Shown: positions 53,001 to 63,073, counted from the stretch's first letter. The stretch is DNA of 64,000 nt from Tetragonia tetragonoides (GCA_038025085.1 CM076146.1:24746501-24810500), one strand, 5' to 3'. The notes: generated by a model from the sequence alone, not told the origin. Numbers and translations are program-made.

Positions 53001-54181
53001 AAACCCTTGAGCTGTTACAAGAACACTTTTATTGGCCTAAGATGCTCAAATATGTACATGCTATTGTGACGAGATGCGCTACATGTCAACGGGCCAAGAG
53101 TGCTTTTCACAAAGGGTTATACACACCATTACCGGTTCTTAGCATTCCCTGGGAGAGTGTGAGCATGGATTTCATTGTGGCACTCCCTAGAACTCAAAGG
53201 GGAAAAGATGCTGTGATGGTTGTTGTTGATAGATTGTCCAAAATGGCGCACTTTGTACCATGTCACAAGACCGATGACGCCTCTCATGTTGCTGACTTGT
53301 TCTATAAAGAGATAGTGAGGCTACATGGCATTCCCAAGACCATTGTGTCGGATCGAGATACTAAGTTTCTGAGTTACTTTTGGAAGACACTTTGGAGACT
53401 CGTTGGGACGAAGTTACTCTTTAGCACTTCACATCACCCACAAACATATGGGCAAACCGAGGTTACAAACAGGACCCTTGGTACTTTGCTTAGAGGGTTG
53501 GTGAGTAGAAGCACAAAAGATTGGGATATTAAGCTAGCACATGCGGAGTTTGCATATAACAGAACGTCTGGATTTACCACGGGTCGTTCTCCATTTGAGA
53601 TTGTGTATGGCATTAATCCTTATTTGCCTATTGATTTCGTGTCTTTGCCTAGAGATGATGTTATCAATGTAGATGCCAAGGCAAGACAACAAGCTTTCAA
53701 GAAGACCTGTGAGCAAGTTCGTGCGCGAGTAGAGAAGATGAACTCAAGGTACCAAGCTAGAGCTAACAAGGGAAGAAAGCAAGTTCTATTTGAACCTAGT
53801 GACTTAGTTTGGCTACACCTGCGCAAAGAAAGATTTCCTTCTAGACGCAAGAACATTCAAGTTCTAGAGAAGATTGGAGACAATGCATACAAGATTGATC
53901 TTCCTAGTAAGTATGGAAACGTGAGCTCAACCTTCAATATTGGTGATCTTAGCCCTTACTTAGAGGATACAAATTTGAGGGCAAATTCTTTTAAAGAAGG
54001 AGAGGTTGATGTAGGAGCAAGTACGTTAAAGGACAAGCAAGAAGACGACGAATCAAGAACGTCCAAGAACCCAGTTCTTGAAACGTTAATGCTTGGTCTT
54101 GAGCTGCTCATTGCCAAGAGTATAATGCCACGTGAGGTAAAGTGTGAGGTAACTATGTTAGAGTGGCAAGAAGATGACTAG
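50036..54181 (+). CDS. CRM-like Gag-Pol polyprotein (1381 aa from first in-frame Met)
   Basis: Domains in order: Gag core (1-150); CCHC knuckle CFKCQGYGHYAYEC (202-215); protease with LIIDSGS (297-303); reverse transcriptase with KKDGTWRMCIDSRAVN (541-556) and YLDD (648-651); RNase H starting at VECDASG (793-799); integrase finger H977, H984, C1014, C1017; integrase core with D1045 (MDF), D1106 (VSDRD) and E1142 (GQTEV). In HPQTYGQTE the family's usual Asp between T and G is Tyr1138. Residues from about 1324 to the stop are encoded by the 3' LTR. The true N-terminus is upstream in another frame (49707-50035). Codons are intact over more than 4 kb. The protein makes and integrates cDNA of the element. 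Confidence 0.92.
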   Translation: MERVFEYKEYDERRRCKLATLKLTKHASLWYENLKARRKKEEKAKIETWDKLKKYLKKRFFPKEFEQEQFLKLTSLSQETSSVQDYLQKFEHMHMMCDLEEKEELKIARFIKGLNPTLRRKVELVPYVTFEDVCKITLKIEKQEKEQKPVARDVIKGYTNFRNQYNARENATFSKSASVPSKPVTQDKGKAVATKDKNQLRCFKCQGYGHYAYECGSKKVLTITELEEMEPSFVMPITEDSDEDNGEPFIEDYGIPEVGETLILTKLLHTNVADDESDQREQIFHSRCKVRGKVCNLIIDSGSCTNIASKEMVDKLDLPTKSHPKPYTVQWLNDGGGLKVTKQARVCFTLGCYKDDLWCDVLPMGVCHILLDRPWKFDRKVSHDGVNNIYTVEHNQKRIKLLPLTATQVKDAKASKKASRVMVIGEKLMEKEVASETMSYLVLLFEPNMCNNPNYDPELRLLLERFKEVFPEELPPGLPPMRGIEHQIDLVPGAPLPNRPAYRCNPEEAKELQRQVEELVQRGYVRESLSPCAVPALLVPKKDGTWRMCIDSRAVNNITIKYRFPMPRLDDMLDELHGSQLFSKIDLRAGYHQVRIKEGDEWKTAFKTRHGLYEWLVMPFGLCNAPSTFMRLMNEVLRAFLGKFVVVYLDDILIFSKTKEEHLVHLQRVFEKLKEQQLFGKLEKCTFMLPKVIFLGYIVSKDGVHVDPSKVEAMASWPAPTNIHEVRSFHGLSSFYRRFIRNFSSITAPITELMKKGEFNWSESAQKAFVEVKEKLCQAPILALPDFDRLFEVECDASGVGIGAVLIQEKRPIAYFSEKLNGARLNYSTYDREFYAIVRALEHWSHYLRPKPFVLHSDHEALKYIHGQQKLNPRHAKWVEFLQSFTFSAKYKDGKSNVVGDALSRRNHLLVTLEVKLLGFEHLQELYDKDADFSESFRACKEGEHGDYFIQDGFLFKRNKFCVPRSSVRELLVREVHSGGLAGHFGVTKTLELLQEHFYWPKMLKYVHAIVTRCATCQRAKSAFHKGLYTPLPVLSIPWESVSMDFIVALPRTQRGKDAVMVVVDRLSKMAHFVPCHKTDDASHVADLFYKEIVRLHGIPKTIVSDRDTKFLSYFWKTLWRLVGTKLLFSTSHHPQTYGQTEVTNRTLGTLLRGLVSRSTKDWDIKLAHAEFAYNRTSGFTTGRSPFEIVYGINPYLPIDFVSLPRDDVINVDAKARQQAFKKTCEQVRARVEKMNSRYQARANKGRKQVLFEPSDLVWLHLRKERFPSRRKNIQVLEKIGDNAYKIDLPSKYGNVSSTFNIGDLSPYLEDTNLRANSFKEGEVDVGASTLKDKQEDDESRTSKNPVLETLMLGLELLIAKSIMPREVKCEVTMLEWQEDD

Positions 54182-54667
54182 AAGCTGAAAAGAAGAAGCC
54201 TTGGGCGCCAAGGAAACTGTTCCAGCGGTTTTGAGCCTTGGGCGCTAGGTAATCAGTTGTTTAGTTCGATTTCGTTTAGTATTCCCTTAATTAGTTAGAA
54301 TATGTTTAGGAGAGTAATAATCTGATTGTTATTAGTATTAGAAGTCCATTAGGTGTTAGGAAAGCTGTTAGTTAGTCCGTTTTACAATTGTAGTCAGTTT
54401 CGTAGTTAGTTTCCTATTCGGACTAGGATTAGGATTCCGAATAGCCTTAGATTTTCTTTGTCTATAAATAGGGGAGAGCTTGCTATTGTAAACTCGTGCT
54501 TTGATGATTAATTATTGAATACGTGAGTATTTACCCCTCAAACTGAGTGATTCAGGTTGAAACCCTTACGAGTGATTCGTGAGTTGTTCTTGAGTGATTC
54601 TTGAACAAGATCCCTTTGTGTGATACTATCAAAGGTTAATTTCCGTTTTGTTATTTATTTCACATCA
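54007..54667 (+). repeat. CRM-like 3' LTR
   Basis: 661 bp. Its first 175 bp encode the polyprotein C-terminus (stop at 54179-54181). Confidence 0.92.
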
Positions 54668-55017
54668 TAACCTTCCATTAACAACCAGGCACGCGGGCCC
54701 CCTACTGACCCCACGACATTTTTCAGCCCAAAAATCGTTATTTGCACAGTTGGTTGTGGCGAAGACAAGTACCAAGCGCGCGGGAACAAGTTCATTTGGC
54801 CCACAAATTCAAAATTCAACAACAAGTTCATTTGGCCCACAAATTCAAAATTCAACAGTTGGCCCATTTTACGGTACTAAGTACTATCAGGTAAAACTAA
54901 ACCATTCGTTTTGCAGGCCCCAAATGCACAGGCCCAGGTATTCTCTAACAATATTGATCTCCCTGAGCGGTCAAATTATTTTTATTAAGCCCAGTTGGTT
55001 CTCTGGCATTATTTATT
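54668..55017. other. Tat-1-derived flank
   Basis: Resumes Tat-1 sequence after the CRM-like insertion. Contains a direct duplication of AACAAGTTCATTTGGCCCAC (about 54784 and 54823). No gene. Confidence 0.45.
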
Positions 55018-55345
55018 TCAGGGACGAATTCTCTATAACCAAGTCAAAGTCCCTATAACCCGGGGACAAAGTCCCTATACCCAGGGACAAAGTCCCAATA
55101 CTCAGGGACGAAGTCCCTATAACCGGGGACAAGGACAAAGTCCCTATACCCAGGGACAAAGTCCCTATACCCGGGGACGAAGTCCCTATAATCAACGACA
55201 AAGTCCATATACCTGGGGATAAAGTCCCTATACCAGGGGACAAAGTCCCTATACCCAAGGGAAGAAGTCCCTACACACAGTGACAAAGTCCCCATAACCA
55301 AGGACAAAGTCCCTATACCCGTGGACGAGGTCCCCAGTTTAAGGA
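55018..55345. repeat. 21-bp tandem array with GGGAC-AAA-GTCCC cores
   Basis: About 15 copies of GGGACAAAGTCCCTATACC with a short variable end. Each good copy contains a 5-bp stem and 3-nt loop. The period of seven codons keeps most frames open, giving QSPYTQG-like repeats on plus, so these frames are not evidence for a protein. Confidence 0.95.
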
Positions 55346-55360
55346 ATTTCGGGTGCAAAG

Positions 55361-58300
55361 TGTGGGGCCAGATTCTCGGGTTTTTCCTGGATTAGAACCC
55401 GAGAATCGTCGCGATACGCGCCAAAGGCACGTCCCACGGAAATCGGCCGATTGAAGGGGCCAATTGTCAAGGAATCATCTTAAGGTTCGAAGTCGCCACC
55501 TTGTTATGGCCCGAACAAGGACGAGTTTTTACAAAAGAAGAGTCGCCACCTTGTTATGACTCAAACAAGGAAAGGTTTTTACAAAAGAAAGGGTTTTATA
55601 AACGATTTAAAAGAAAATCATTTAAGAAACCCAAAAAGTTGACTCCATCGCGATAAGACACGAAAATTCTTTGGCTGGTCTGCGAATCAGAGATCTTGGT
55701 TCGGGATCTAGGTTAGAAGGTGCGGACGTCCTCGGACCCGTCTCCTCCTCCGTACTGAGGAAATGTGGATTCCACTGAGGAATGTGATTTGTATGAAGGT
55801 GATTTTATGGAATGGTAGGTGGAACACCCATGATCGCGTATAAGCAAATTTCTGATTCTAATCTCGAATTTCGCCCCGAGCCGGGTTGTGTACATAAGCG
55901 AATACACTGGTTTTAGAAAACGTTTTTAACATAATATACATCACACAAGTGAGAGAAGTTCTTTTTATTTTATTTTTTGAGTTGAATTATTAGGTGGAAG
56001 CATATGAATGCAAATGTACAAAAATGCAAATAAAGAGGCCTCGGAATAAATCAATTACATATCGAGTATTTACAAACAAAATACAAAAAAAAACGTCTAA
56101 AAATCCTAAAAAGGAGAAAAAAACTTGATCTTCATGTACATGGCTCCTCTGGGGCTTGATCTTCATCTTCGTCTTCAAAAGTTGGACTTATTCACAAAGG
56201 ATTGGTTCATTTACAAAAGACTTGATTTATTTACAAAAGAATTGGTTATTTATAAAACCGACAAGGGATTAGTCCAAACGCGAATTATTAACTCCAAATT
56301 TATTTTTACAATCAGTGGAACATACTAAAGAAATAAAATGGAGAGTTTCGTATTTTTGTGGGTCCATTTGATAATTAAACGAAAATCATTTATAAAACCG
56401 AACAAAACCGTTTTTACAATAATCTGGATAGAACTTCTAAAATTCATATCTCGGTTATAACTCAACCAAATTGAGTGCTTTAAAAGCCTAACTTAGTTCA
56501 TTTTACTTAATGTTTTCACTGTAAAAATATCAAGTCAATACAGTTGACGATCAGTGAGTTATTTTCGATTTACGAGCTTCTGAAAGCCTTTGGACAGACC
56601 ATTGATTTTTGATTTATTGGGAATTATTTACAAGTGATCTATGTCTAATATTTACAGGAATTAGACTATACTTAAAGGTGGGTATGTACACAAAATTTTA
56701 TGATTTTTAGACGAGTCTATCTTATTTAAAGAAAATAAACAAAAGAACTATACAAAAAGCCCTAATGTTCTAAGTTAACCAATTGTCTTTGATTTTGACA
56801 GAACCAAAGTCGGTTTGATTAATTCATTACAAATAGAAAACATATCCGAATGGAGTGATTACAAAGCCTATATTGGTTCTTAAGGAGTCTATTATCCAAA
56901 TCATAGTTCATCTTTCATTAACGATGTGCTAAACACTGTAGACGTTTCCATTAAGTGAACATTATCATTTCTGGACATATACTCGGTTGGTTAATTTTAG
57001 AATTAAATCTACTTCATTAAACTTGAATTATTCTTTACATATTGAATTAGACACACTAGGGACTTCCTAAAAAAATTATCAAAGAAAAAACACTATCCTA
57101 AGTGGTTAAATTGAGCCATTTATTTACAAGGTCGAAATCTGAGAAAAGCTTCAAAGGCACAGCACTTCTTCGTGATTTCAAAAATCATTTAAAATTCATT
57201 TGGTATCCAAAATGGACGAAATAGGTTACTAGAAAAATCTAGGGAAATCCTCTTCAATTTATTCAGAAATAGACCAAGCTCAAAACTTAACCGTTTGTTA
57301 GTTATTTACAGATTTATGGACGTTGGTGATTTTTAAACACGGAAACTTCAAAATTCAATTGGGGACGACTGAACCATTGGATCTGGAAGATGTTCATCTT
57401 GGTAGAAAGCCCTCTAAATAAGGTTTCCTATGACACTAATTTCATCAAATTCCAACTGTTAGAGCTTCCTAAATCTACAAATGAATTCTGCTCTAAAAAC
57501 TGTCAACTATCCGATTTATTACAACTTTGTACAAAAAATAAATCCGAGGTCTCTATATGCAAAATGACCGTTTTTATTCAATTTCAAGTATAAAAAAATG
57601 AAAATGGTGATGAGAAAGAGAGAAACATTCATTGATCACACAATTTTGGCACAAGCAAAATTAAATTAATTAGTACAAACGCCCTTTAGTTTGCACTAAC
57701 TAGATAAAAAACGAAGTTTTAGAAATAGAAGAAGTTTTTAGAAAACCTTCAAAAGTTGAAGTAAGTTGAAAAGATGGTAGTAAAACTAGAGAGAGAAGTA
57801 GAGGTTTTAAGAAGTAGAGATGAGGAAGAGGCAAATGGCCCTTAAGTTAGATTTTCATGGGGTATTTATAAGGTGGATGGTGAGATGGGGGGTGAGAGAA
57901 TGTGGATGGGAGAGTGACAAATATGACCTTTGTGGTGATGGAAAGAAGATGGGAGAATCTTGTGAGGTGGAAGTGAGTAGGAAAGAGAAAAGATGAGATA
58001 AGGTGGGAGAGAAAATAGAAAAGGAAAAACAAAAACAAACTATATTTTTTTTTTCTTTTTCTTCTCTTTTTTCGGTTGTGAGGGGGGAATTTTTTTTGAT
58101 TTTTATTTAATTTTTTGGGTGGGGGGTTAATTCATGGAAAATGGAAGGGTATTTTGGTATTTCTACTTGATACCATTATTCCCTTTTGTCTTTAGCTATT
58201 GGATGAAAACATGGGAATATTGTGATGTCATGCATGACATCATAAGATGATGTCATGGAATGATGTCATGCATGACATCATAATTCCAATCCTTATTTAT

Positions 58301-58523
58301 TTTTGTATTTTCTCTTTTATGTTCTTTTTTGGATTTTTGATTTATTTTCTCTTTTGGGCTTTGGGCTTTCGGCTTTGCTTTGCTAATGGGTTGGGTCACC
58401 TTAGGGACCCTAAATGCCCTTTTTAGCCCAAATGACTTATTTAATTAGGATAATTACAGTTAACACTAATATTAACTGTAATAGTTATTTAAAAGAAATA
58501 CAAGTCAAAGTTCGGCGTCTACA
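55361..58523 (-). repeat. Tat-3 3' LTR
   Basis: About 3.16 kb. A minus-strand TATA-like TTATAAATACC lies near 57865-57875, with G-rich leader-like sequence around it. The U3-side part contains two perfect palindromes (58223-58281). No coding frame. Confidence 0.7.
58223..58281. promoter_or_regulatory. paired perfect palindromes with TGATGTCA cores
   Basis: TGATGTCATGCATGACATCA occurs at 58223-58242 and again at 58261-58280, with a half copy (GATGATGTCATGG) between. TGATGTCA/TGACATCA resembles the CRE/ACGT-type sites of bZIP factors, and GCATGC-like centres resemble RY motifs. A regulatory role is inference. Confidence 0.5.
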
Positions 58524-58695
58524 GATGCCCCTCGTTGGCTGAGTTTCTGAGGAATTGATCAGGTTCCAAAGAAACGAAGGTCAACGATAAAAAAGACACC
58601 TAATATTGAGTTGCGAAAATGTTAATTATAACAACGATAATAATTATCGTTTAGATGGTAATGGCCTAGCCACTAACCACATTCTTCCGTGCCCC

Positions 58696-59250
58696 TCGGG
58701 GTGTAACTTCTTTGATCTCGAAGTTTAACCGTAGTTCTTCTCGGATGCTTCGGGATATTCGGGATGTTCTGGATATTCTGGATTTTCGGGATATTCTGAA
58801 AGTTTTGGATTTTCGGGATGTTCTGGAAGTTCTGGATTTTCTGAACGTTTTTGACGTTCGGGATCTTCTGGAAGTTCTGGATTTTTGGGATGTTCTGGAT
58901 GTTCGGGATCTTCAGGGATATCTCTGGGCGTAACTTCTTTTATCTCGAAGTATAACCATAATTTTTCTCGGATGCTTTGGGGCGTAACCTCTTTTATCTC
59001 GAGGTATAACCATATTTCTTCTCGAATGCTTCGGGGCGTAACCTCTTTTATCTCGAGGTATAATCATAATTCTTCTCGGATGCTTCGGGGCGTAACCTCT
59101 TTTATCTCGAGGTATAACCATAGTACTTCTCGGATGCTTCGGGGCGTAACCTCTTTTATCTCGAGGTATAACCATAGTTCTACTCGGATGCTTCGGGGAG
59201 TAACCTCTTTTACCTCGAGGTATAACCATAATTCTTCTCGACTCTTCTGA
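58696..59250. repeat. 54-bp tandem array with a second short repeat inside (Tat-3 3' region)
   Basis: About seven copies of a unit containing GGGGCGTAACCTCTTTTATC, TCGAGGTATAACCATA and TTCTTCTCGGATGCTTC. The first (58696) is separated from the others (58923-59250) by variants of TCTGGATTTTCGGGATGTTC. Units carry a short CCTC...GAGG stem. It lies between the Tat-3 3' LTR and the antisense gene, the same position as the Tat-2 array. The period is 18 codons, so open frames here are not informative. Confidence 0.92.
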
Positions 59251-59941
59251 CAATTCTTTCAATAATTCTTCCAAATCTTCGCGTGCATGCATGCACGATA
59301 ATCTTCTTCTCTATTTTTCATTTCCTCATCTTCTAACTCCTCAATTTTTCATTCTTCCTAAATGCTTCTCTTATGCAAAATGCTCATGCTTTTTCATTAA
59401 ATGTTGCCCCAAGGCAAAACATTTACTTCTTTATTTCGAAAACATCTCTCTTCCGATTTGAAAGTTCAATTCATCATTTTTCTTCAAAACTATTTTTCTT
59501 CAAATTTCCGGAATTAGTTTTTAAAATAAAATCCGGGTTCATTTTTTCTCATAAAATCATTTCTGAAATTTTCGGAATAAAATCCGAGTTCATTTTTTTT
59601 TCATAAAAGACATCACTAAGCTATTAGTGAGGTTCATGTTCATCCAAGGATGGTACATTAGTTCACTAATGAACTATGTTAATGGCTCTTTTGAATTTTA
59701 ATCACATAATTCAAATATCTCCCAAGATAGTATGGTTTGAATGCATGGGGAATGTTCATGTTTTATTTTGGTGAAAGGTGTAAGAATGCTTATGTAATGG
59801 GTTTAATGGAAAAATTGACAAGATCATCACCCCCTCCCTTTATAGCCATGGCCGGCCACCCCATGGAGCACACCACTCCATTTTTCTCTTCATCTTCTCC
59901 CTTCTTTACTTACTTCCATTCTTGCTTCAAGCTCATTTTCC
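59251..59941 (+). promoter_or_regulatory. upstream region of the Tat-3 antisense gene
   Basis: AT-rich; repeated AAAATCCGGGTTCATTTTTT-like blocks near 59527 and 59578. A TATA-like TTTATAG lies at about 59839-59845, 100 bp before the ATG at 59942. A short upstream frame starts at 59848. No AGCGG/CCGCT cluster was seen. Confidence 0.4.
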
Positions 59942-61141
59942 ATGGCTTTGTCTTCAAACAATGAAGTTGATAATGATTTTAGGCATAAACTCATCCATTT
60001 CACTAAGGAAGTTAAACCCAAGAAAACACATTTTCTTTCTCTCTTCATCAACTCAATTCAACCTTTCATGAGGCTCAAAATAAATTGGGACCTCATCGAA
60101 GCTTCTCTTCAATATTGGGATCCTATAGATCATGTTTATCGCTTCGGTACTCATGAGCTTTGCCCTCTTGTTGAGGAAGTGGAGAGATTCTTGACCCTCA
60201 AAAATGATGATCCTCTTGTCACACCTCTTGCGAAGTTATGTCATGAGAGGGACCTTAGCCTTGTCTTAGGCCTTCCTTTCTTCACTTCAAGTAATGTTCT
60301 CATGGGGGAATCTCTCCTTCTTGAGAACATATTTTCCATGTTCGAAAAGCCGAGGGGGTACTTCCAAATGGAAGAGGGTGTCTCTTTTGAGTATGCAAGG
60401 TTGAATTCCCTTGTGCTACTTTTGTTGGGTACGTACCTCTTGAAAGGAGGGAAGAGTTTGTGCCATGCACGGTGCTTGGGACTCATCAAGTCCATTGAGT
60501 TGGGGGGTAGGGTAGCTCCTCTTATTCTCCGTGAGACCCTCTTGGGTCTTGACAAACTCAAACAAAACCCTTCTTCCTTCTTTAGGGGTTGTCCTGTTCT
60601 TCTCCATATGTGGCTATATGAGAAGTTCGCTCTTCTTAACGCTCCCACTTGTTCTTATAAACCAAAGAACATCCAAGAAAGGGGAAAGTCTCTCAAATAT
60701 AAGAATTTGGATAAAGAGGGTAATTGGGGTGACGCCTTTCAAGGCGAGATCATATGGGTGCAAGAGTAAATTCCTCTTGGCAAGGTGGTTTATTCGACCG
60801 AGGATTACCGAGGTGTTCCACTCCCGGGGCTCACCCATATCACTTTTTATCTCCCATGGCGTTGCTTACGCCAAATGGGCCTTAAGCAAATGCTCCTCCA
60901 ACTTCCTTCCAAATTGTGCTTCACCAAAAACGCCTATCTTCAAGATTTTTAACGCATGGCTTCGCGTTGGGGGTCCCGTCAAATTCTCATGGCTTCCCCG
61001 ACTCTTCATGATGTAATCTTGGAAAAAGATTACGCCTTTTGGTTGATTAACCACTTGGTTAATGAGGGAAAGCTCCAAAGTGGAGAAAATGGGCCATCAG
61101 GCCGCGTTGGGCCTGTCGAGGGGCGGTTCGGACGTGTTTAG
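59942..61141 (+). pseudogene. antisense DUF7745-like gene in Tat-3
   Basis: ATG 59942 (context CCATGGCT) begins MALSSNNEVDNDFRHKLIHF. The family signature follows: INWDLIEASLQYWDPIDHVY, RFGTHELCPLVEEVERFL, LGLPFF and LLLLGTYLLKGG. TAA codons at 60767-60769 and 60950-60952 interrupt an otherwise single frame that continues with THITFYLPWRCLRQMGLKQM and ends at 61141. Without these stops it would be about 400 codons, with no intron needed. It is homologous to 31309-32815. The two stops are consistent with single-base changes in Gln-like codons. Role in the element unknown. Confidence 0.72.
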
Positions 61142-62019
61142 AGAGCTGGCGGGCCGAGCTGGGCCAAGCCCAGTGCTGCTGGTGGGCTGGTGTACCCTTT
61201 GGGTCATGCGGGAGGCTGATTGGGGGAGCCCACCGGGCTACAAGGTGGTACCGGGCCAGGCGGGCCGTTGGTGAGGGGTGAGCCGAGCTGGGCTGCTGTG
61301 GGTTCGTGAGAGAGAGGAAATGGGCTGGGATGCGGGTTTCGATCTTGGGCTGAGAGCAATGAGAAAGGGTGAGTGGGCCGAAAATGCTCCCAAGAAGAGA
61401 AGAGGCCCAATGTGATTGTGAGGGAAATTGGGAGCTGAAGCCCAATGTGCTTTTTTTTGGTTTTTCTCTTTTTTTTTGTAGGCTTAAACTTAGGCTTAAA
61501 ATGAGGGAAATAAAAAAGTGTAATTCCCTCATCTTATTGTACTTAGCCTTTGTAGTAGTAAAGACTTATTAAAGTCTATTATGAAATGTGAACTTATTTG
61601 GTGGTGGTAATTCATCTCTTATTTACTTATGCACAAGATTATGACTCTAATCATTAATGCAACATATATGCTCAATGGACACCTTAAAACTAGATATCAC
61701 CAATTTTAGAGTCCATGTCCAAAATTCACCACTTATTTTTTTTATTGGCTTAAATCATTTATAATTGGGTTTGAGATTCCAAATTATAAATTGATTCGAT
61801 TTTATTTTATTTTTTTTAATTTTTTTTGGGCATCTCTGTACTATAGCAAATAAACATAATTTTGACCGAATCCATGCAGATTGCCTACGTACCTCGTAAA
61901 GAGAATCAGGTCAGACGTAGTTCGGGCGCTAGCCCAAACATTGGTTCTTTTCTTTTCTTTTTTCTTCCGTGCTCTCTACTGAGCTTTTCATACAAATTAC
62001 ATCATAGAAGATAAAGAAG
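61142..62019. other. convergence zone of Tat-3 with conserved block
   Basis: A GC-rich tail of the antisense gene is followed by AT-rich sequence, then TTGCCTACGTACCTCG and GAATCAGGTCAGACGTAGTT at about 61880-61922. This resembles 33130-33170 in Tat-2. CTACGT and ACGTAG form an inverted pair. Confidence 0.6.
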
Positions 62020-63073
62020 TTAATCATAAAACTTCTTCAATTGGTCCAGATTGGTAATGTTAGGAATTTTATTCCCGTCCAAATCAGCTAGCTTCACAGC
62101 TCCTCCAGGTGTGATCTCCTTGACCAGAAATGGACCGGACCAATTGGGTCGGAAATTGCCTCTAGGATCATGCATGGGTGCTCTATTCTCTTTCAGAACT
62201 AGACCTCCTTCTTGAATATCTCAACTTCTCACCTTCTTATTACAAGATCGAGCAATGCAGTGCTGGTAGTTCTGGATGTTGTTGAGAGTTGCAGGTCTCT
62301 TTTCAGCGATAAATGCCAGTTCTTCATATCGGGCCTTCTGCCTAAGTTTTTCGGGAATGCCACTCTCGGCAATGACTCTCAAAGACTTAATCTCTGTTTC
62401 AATTGGAAGCATTGGTTCCATGCAGTATACCAGTGAGTACGGTGTTGCCCCAGTTGGCGTGCGAATTGATGATCTGAATCCCTAAAGGGCATATGGAAGC
62501 TTCTCAGGCCATTCTTTCGTTTTCTCAATCATCTTCGATAAAATAGATTTGACCGTTTTATTCGCAGCCTCGACATCTCCATTGGTCTGAGGTCGGTATG
62601 GTGACGACTGGTGTTTCTTCACTTTTTACTTCAGGAGAGTCTCTTTGAGGTGCCCCTCGAATTGTGGGCAATTATCAGATATCATCTCAAATGGGAGGCC
62701 GTATCGGGCATATAATGTTCTTGATCACAAACTTGGATACTTGTCGTGCCCCTAGCTTGGAGTATGAGGCCGCTTCGACCCACTTGGAGAAATAGTCGAT
62801 TGCCACCAAGATGTATTGGTGCCAGTTGGATGCTTTCGGATTGATTTGACCAATAATGTCGATGTCCCAGGTTGAGAACGGTCAGGGTGACGTCAGATTA
62901 TGCAACTCCGCAGAGGGCATGTGATTCAGATTTGAGAATATCTGGCATTTCTTGCAAGCTCTAACATACTTGTAGCAATCATGCTCCAATGTAGTCCAAT
63001 AATACCCAGTCCGCAGAATCTTCTTAGCAAGCATCTTTTTATTCAAATGTGGGCCACAATCAACCCCATGCAC
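62020..63073 (-). pseudogene. Tat-3 integrase
   Basis: The minus strand shows the HHCC finger: an altered VDCGPHLNKKMLAKKILRTG, then YYWTTLEHDCYKYVRACKKC (about 63060-62940). The core follows with YGLPFEMISDNCPQFEG and SSPYRPQTNGDVEAANKT (second Asp and the Glu). Then come [20 protein letters not shown] and the C-terminal GNFRPNWSGPFLVKEITPGG, ending ITNLDQLKKFYD before TAA at 62020. Several stops (including where Trp is expected before GFRSSIR) inactivate it. Confidence 0.85.

Larger units (their letters stand above)
48883..54667 (+). mobile_element. CRM-like Ty3/gypsy (chromovirus), structurally complete
   Basis: LTRs 48883-49543 and 54007-54667 (661 bp each, TGATG...CATCA), target duplication TAACC (48878-48882 and 54668-54672), tRNA-iMet primer-binding site at 49547, and polypurine tract AAGAAGGAGAGGT just before 54007. 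By eye the LTRs differ at 14 of 661 positions. The single pol frame overlaps the 3' LTR, and the protease/RT style fits the CRM clade. It is inserted in Tat-1 and is younger than it. A gag frameshift and an altered integrase residue suggest it is not autonomous now. Confidence 0.92.
24603..55360 (+). mobile_element. Tat-1: Tat/Ogre-type gypsy (plus), split by nested insertions
   Basis: The 5' LTR is 24603-25039 plus 43761-44551 (about 1.23 kb without the Tat-2 insertion), starting TGTAGACGCC and ending CCTTACA. The primer-binding site TGGCGACTTCATTGGG follows at 44553. The internal region holds a gag relic (46128-46876) and long non-coding sequence. It is interrupted by the CRM-like element (48883-54667) and ends against Tat-3 at 55360. 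No protease, RT or integrase and no 3' LTR are visible in the window, so the right boundary is only where recognisable context stops. Confidence 0.65.

Noticed and set aside
55020..55350. Heptapeptide repeat frames (QSPYTQG-like) on both strands
   Set aside because: Produced by a 21-bp minisatellite whose period is a multiple of three; no independent sign of translation.
58885..59292. 18-residue repeat frames on both strands in the Tat-3 array
   Set aside because: Same reason: a 54-bp repeat unit keeps frames open by chance.
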